Assembly (NCBI GenBank): GCA_009746045.1
Contig: RPFO01000027.1
Span: 5,641,924 to 5,705,923, forward strand
DNA: 64,000 nucleotides
Direction: 5' to 3'
Source: Mesostigma viride
Taxonomy: Eukaryota > Streptophyta > Mesostigmatophyceae > Mesostigmatales > Mesostigmataceae
The notes beneath the pieces are model-generated. The model saw only the letters and a program-made list of their open reading frames with translations. It had not been told where the DNA came from and ran no database searches. Within the stretch, counting starts at the first letter, position 1, and each line of letters starts with the position of its first letter. The position numbers and the translations under genes were made by a program. Of the stretch, positions 58,526-64,000 are shown one piece after another.

Positions 58526-61501
58526 TCATGCGTTCAGCTGCGCCATTATGCGTGACACCTTCTCATGCAACCTGCCCAGCTTCTCCTGCACCTCCGCCCC
58601 CAGCTCTGGCGGCAGCTCCGCCCCCCCTGCGCGCAGTGCCCCGATGTCAATCACCTCCCCCGCGTCCGTCGTGAGCATTATGTTTGGGGACTTGACCTCA
58701 GGACTCGATCCTGCTTCTGCCGGCCGGGCCTGACCTGCTGACTGGTTCGCCCCTCCTCCTCCCCTGCGAGGTTGCGCGCGGCGCACGGTGGCGGTGATAG
58801 AGATGGTCCCGGGTGTGGCGGTCGCGATGCGCGCGTGCGGACCCCACGCGGCGGGCCCCATCGGGGTCACCATCCCGTCATGGATGGTCCCTAGGGGGGA
58901 CCCGTTGGCCGACAGGACGACCTCGCCAGGCCGCGGTGCGCGTATGACCGTGGCGGGTGTTTGCGCGTAGGAAGAGCTCGAGCGCGTGTGGATACCCGCG
59001 ACGGGGGTGTGCTGGGGTGTTGGGTGGAAGGGAGGGGGAAGTAAAACGGGGGAAATGTGGGATTAGTTAATAAGCGCGTGACTGCGTCACTTGGGTGCTA
59101 ATACAAGGTAAAGCAACCTCCAACCCCTATACACAACGAGGAGGGAGGGCGCCCTCGACTAGCATGCACTGGCTTCTCTCACTGCCACAAGAAACTGGGG
59201 ATGATGGGCACATTCAATAAAATAAGATAATTGACCTCAATAAAAGGCATGCCCGGAGAAGCTGGATGTATTGAGGGGGAAGGGCGGGAGGGGAAGGGGG
59301 TAGTTTGAGGGCTTAGAGGTGAGGGGGGATGTTCATGCAAGGGATGCCCATGACCGATGTGTGCTGGCAAGTTGGGTGGTGGTGCTGGGAAGGTCAACAT
59401 TTTAGGTGGGGGGTTGGCGTTGGTGAAAGCAAAAGGGAATGATGGACATATTTGATGCAAGGCTGAGGACCGGCTGGGGTGAGGACGGGGGTGTCGGATG
59501 GGAGTGAGGAAAGTTGGGTGAGAGCGAATTGGCACGGAAACACAGCACTGTTTTGCATGCTGAGGACAAATAGGGGCGGGGCGTGGGGGAAAGGGGGAAG
59601 GGGGGGATTCCCTGGCGGATATACTTGGGGGTGCGTCACCAAGAACGCCCCCCCACAAGAAACCAGGCCACCTGGGTTCTCTTGTGATGGAGGGAGGGAG
59701 GTTGTTGATGGAGGTCACATGGGGGTGCCAATGGGGGGGGTAGAACTGCTGTTAGTGAGGGGCATAATCGTGCAAAGCCATTCTTACACGGGGAGAAGAA
59801 GGTCTTATGATGTCTTTCCTGATTGAGGCGGTCGAGAAAATGGCTGGGTCTCCAACTCCTAGGGAGCTTCACTGGCTGTCAAGTATTGCTGTCCCTCTAT
59901 CAAGATCCCCTATAAAGATATTGCTGTCCCTCTATAAAGATCCCCTATAAAGATATTGCTGTCCCTCTATAAAGATCCCCTATAAAGATATTGCTGTCCC
60001 CCTGTAGTCCATGAAGACGATATACGTACGGTCAGCCTAGGACAACTCATGGAACATATACTGTTTTCCCGTCAATTGTTCCATTACCGTACAAGCAGTG
60101 GGCCGAAACTAGCTTCCATGGCATTAGCATAGCAAGCTCTCGCTGGCCGGTGGACCATTGGAAGGGTTCTCTGCCCTTGCATCCCTACGCACGTTGAAGA
60201 GCATGGTGCTAGTGGGCGAAGGGCACACACTGGCATGCATGCGGCAGGTAAACGTACCATGGCCAGCGGGTGGGGTGTCTCGGCCCCCAGCTGTGCCTCC
60301 TCGCTGCCATGTCGCACCCTCGACCGTGAGCGGGAGCTCCTACCTGCATGTGCCAGCATAAAACACGCGAGAGGAACGATGCATGCGAGGAACACAAGGT
60401 CCATGTGTGAGGCATGCGAGCTGCACGCACGAGACCAACAAAGCCCTCATGCACGCGACGATCCAAGGCTCGGGCTACCACGGCCCGGGTTCTCCAGACG
60501 TCTGACCTGCGCTGGTTGTCTAATTGACAAGATTATGCCTGCGTGCATGCAGCCCATTCACGCAGGAGGAACCGTCCACGCAAGGAACACCATGGTCATG
60601 CGTGCGGGAGCCTGCCTTGTGGCGTGATGCGATCTCCAGCACATCGCAAGCAGTCGGGAGCCTGCCGCGCTGTGCTATCAGTGTAGAACATGTAGAATAC
60701 ATAGATAGCAGTCGGGAGCCTGCCGCGCTGTGCTATCAGTGTAGAACATGTAGAATACATAGATAGCAGTCGGGAGCCTGCCGCGCTGTGCTATCAGTGT
60801 AGAACATGTAGAATACATAGATAGCAGTCGGGAGCCTGCCGCGCTGTGCTATCAGTGTAGAACATGTAGAATACATAGATAGCAGTCGGGAGCCTGCCGC
60901 GCTGTGCTATCAGTGTAGAACATGTAGAATACATAGATAGCAGTCGGGAGCCTGCCGCGCTGTGCTATCAATGTAGAGCATGTAGAATACATAGATATGC
61001 TGGCGCGGTCAAGCAGCCTGCGTGGTCCTCGGATGAGGGAAAGCATGCACCTGTCACCATCCTACAATAATGCTGCTACTGCTATATCTACTATTTGTAT
61101 TCTATCCTATAATATTTGTATATACCACTATTAGTATGCGCACCTGTCGCTGTCAAGCTGGCTGCCTGGTCCCCCGCCCCCACGTCACCCCCGCATGTTG
61201 CCTGCGGCGCCACACTGCCACCCCCGCCGCCAGCCATACTGCTGGCCGCCGCACCCTCCTGCATGCCCTTATTACTGCTGCCACCCGCAGCTGCCGCCGC
61301 CCCATCGTGCAGGCCCTTGTTGCCCGCAAAGTTGCGGCTGCGGTACAGCGCCACGTCGCCGTTGAAGCGGGAGAGGAAAGAGGCCAGCGTCATCTGCTGG
61401 ACCGCACGGGGAAAGGCCATGAGGGCCATCTGGAACTCGGATTGGAGCGCCTCCATCGCCGCTTGAGTCATTGCGAGGATAGCGCTTTGGCGCGCCGCCA
61501 C
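58526..61501 (-). CDS. Borealin-like (chromosomal passenger complex) protein, partial model
   Basis: Two exons are clear. The last, 59011-58526 (161 codons plus TGA), contains [16 protein letters not shown] and, after a Gly/Pro spacer, [14 protein letters not shown] followed by [20 protein letters not shown]. Order and spacing resemble the borealin C-terminal domain (GERIY..SGNGSPL, then EIFLTVP, then a helix). The other, 61500-61144, has a helix with [24 protein letters not shown], like the borealin/Nbl1 N-terminal helix that packs with survivin and INCENP, then Gly/Ala-rich low complexity. It starts two bases into a codon after an AG at 61501-61502, so the initiating exon is upstream and was not found. 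A linking exon between 61144 and 59011 is needed for phase and was not identified. The match is by eye and remote. Confidence 0.55.
59884..60002. repeat. 35-bp tandem repeat, 3 copies
   Basis: TATTGCTGTCCCTCTATAAA plus GATCCCCTATAAAGA, within the borealin-like gene span. Confidence 0.93.
60651..60998. repeat. 58-bp tandem repeat, 6 copies
   Basis: CAGTCGGGAGCCTGCCGCGC units at 60651, 60709, 60767, 60825, 60883 and 60941. A partial diverged copy precedes them at 60602. Intronic in the borealin-like gene, next to echoes of its upstream exon donor (60992-61050). Confidence 0.95.
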
Positions 61502-61539
61502 TGTATATCATCATCATCATCATTATTATTATTACGTGT

Positions 61540-61792
<253 letters not shown>

Positions 61793-62769
61793 GTGTGCGT
61801 GTTTGTGTTTGTATGTGTGATGGTGGCGGGAAAGAGGCGCAGAAAGGGGGGGGGTGGCAATGAATTGTCAGAGGATGCAAAGCATGTGGTGAGAGGTTGG
61901 TCTGATGTGCCGCTGCTGAAACACAAATGCCATGCAGGGGTGCGGCGGGGTGGTGAAAAAAGTTTGGTTTACTGTTGGTCCGGTGTGTGGCGACTGGGGT
62001 GGGGTGGGGTGGGGTGGGGTGGCTGGGTCCGGGCGCAATATGTCTGACACATCAACCAAAAAGGGCACGTACTCAGCGAAGTTGCTGTCGAAACAACAAA
62101 GCCACGGAGGGTGGGTCGTAGGGGTTGGGTGGTGCGGGGGTGAGTGGTAGAAAGGGCAGTATGCGGGTGCAAAAGACCGGCTGGGTGGGTTGGAGTTGGC
62201 TGGTTGGTTTGGCAGGCAGGCGGGTTGGCTGCTTGTGTGGGCTCTAGGGTGGGTTGATGGGTGAGCGGGCAGGCGGGTGGCTGCCACCCATCCACCAACC
62301 AACCTGGGAGGATTGGTGGTTGGGGTTGGATGGCCCACCCAGACACATCAACCAAGGGCGAAAGCACGCAGCGGACCGTTGCCCACACACAGCCGATACG
62401 ACACAGAAACAGCCGACACAGAAACAGCCCGAAGAAACACGGTACATAGGTTGGAATCAGGTTTAAAGCCGGAACCCGAGGACTGCTGGGCTCAATACTA
62501 TGCAGAGACAGCAGAGCAGGGCTGGGAAACAAGAAGATTAGGGCTGGGGTGTCAAGAGGACTAGCACTAGGGAAAGCCAAGGGGATTAAGACTAGGCTAT
62601 CAAGGACATGGGGTTGTCTTCCAAAAGCCAGAGGCGGAGGAGGAGGCGGGTGGCAATGCCAGGCCTGCTTACGGGCGGGCAAATATGGGTGGATACTAGC
62701 CACCGCGGGCGTGCGCCTGACAACAGTAGAAGAAACCAAATCATAGTAACAATAACCAGCGTTGGTTAG

Positions 62770-62982
62770 GTAAAAGACCAGTAGTAAGAGGCGATAGCCA
62801 GTGATGATGACGATAACAATGGCTTCAACATTAGCAATAGGTAAAAGACCAGTAGTAAGAGGCGATAGCCAGTGATGATAACGATAACAATGGCTTCAAC
62901 ATTAGCAATAGGTAAAAGACCAGTAGTAAGAGGCGAAAGCCAGTGATGATGACGATAACAATGGCTTCAACATTAGCAATGT
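62770..62982. repeat. 71-bp tandem repeat, 3 copies
   Basis: GTAAAAGACCAGTAGTAAGA units at 62770, 62841 and 62912. Confidence 0.95.
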
Positions 62983-63185
62983 AGCAATAGAAGAACTGGT
63001 TCAAAAATATAGAGAAATAATAACAACAAGAAGAAATCAACAAGAAGGGTAGCATTTGCTCATTGATAGGACTGCGGTAGTATGTCATGTGCCACGGTTA
63101 CGGGGAGCCGGGCAAGAGATGTGTACCCCTGCCCCCCCCTGACCACCACCCACACACCCTGACCTCCCATTTCACCTCTCTAGGC

Positions 63186-63670
<485 letters not shown>

Positions 63671-64000
63671 GCACACGCGCCCCTTCACCCCGGCTCTTCC
63701 CCTCTTCCCATTCCTCCTTCCTCCCCGGATACCATTAACGATATTAATGCCGTCAATGCCAGCAATACTGTTGGTTCTGACAAAACACGCTCTTGCACGC
63801 TAGAAGCGTGAAGATGACCGATAATGTGGCTTCACCATCTCTCATATTGAGCCCGCGTTGGGGTGAAATAACAACCAGCTTTCCACTTGGGAAAAGGCAA
63901 ACAGCCAGTAAATAGTCTTCGCTGATAGTAGGAATGGTGCATCTTATAGGGCTGGACGATGCAGCAGGGATGGTTATGTAGTCAAGCAATCCACGTGCGC

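Noticed and set aside
61990-62110. Possible exon on the minus strand (NFAEYVPFLVDVSDILRPDP), with a similar block at 62341-62372
   Set aside because: An acceptor-like AG precedes it, but no donor follows in a suitable place and it does not resemble a borealin N-terminus; left unassigned.
63753-63989. 78-codon minus-strand ORF at the right edge
   Set aside because: Composition is plausible, but there is no recognised family and no splice context; it cannot be separated from chance.

Overview
This is a nuclear window from a eukaryote, most likely an alga or other protist of middling GC. All multi-exon genes use GT-AG introns, with donors of the GTGAGT, GTGGGT or GTAAGT kind. The introns are long and packed with micro- and minisatellites, and LINE/SINE debris is present. 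I cannot name the lineage: a four-domain cation channel, a lysyl oxidase and a borealin-like protein together fit several algal or protist groups. There are no prokaryotic features.

Layout. (1) 337-24850, minus strand: a voltage-gated, four-domain, Cav-like channel alpha subunit. I could join 16 exons in frame (at least 2,678 codons) covering the N-terminus and domains I, II and III; domain IV and the C-terminus lie off the left edge. (2) 26896-31243, plus strand: a four-exon mitochondrial-type ribosomal protein uL13. (3) 33650-34640, minus: remnants of a LINE reverse transcriptase. (4) 34994-36493, minus: a coiled-coil plus ankyrin-repeat ORF. (5) 38788-40186, minus: a U-box/protein kinase gene broken by several single-base frameshifts. 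(6) 41056-52797, plus: a six-exon, 645-residue secreted protein ending in a lysyl oxidase domain with the copper histidines and both quinone-cofactor residues in place. (7) 58526-61501, minus: two exons of a borealin-like chromosomal passenger protein. The remainder is repeats: 50 exact-length copies of a 103-bp unit, a 184-bp satellite, about 0.8 kb of CCCT repeat, and others. The genes have no evident common pathway.

Main observation. In every intron-bearing gene, the DNA at exon edges (exon end plus splice site, or splice site plus exon start, and for two genes the stop-codon end) has been copied in tandem into the adjacent intron or 3' flank. I call these copies exon-edge echoes. They range from 61/61 identical to barely recognisable. 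Wherever a reading frame can be followed, the working splice site is the outermost one: the first donor or the last acceptor. The extreme case is lysyl oxidase intron 4. There the last 18 bases of exon 4 and its donor are repeated 50 times with no change in unit length, while the 3' end of the same intron carries at least five decayed copies of the acceptor.

Second observation. Short retroposons flanked by 10-13-bp target duplications end in a small hairpin and an ATTA tail. The same 3' end lies next to a LINE ORF fragment, which suggests a SINE/LINE partnership.
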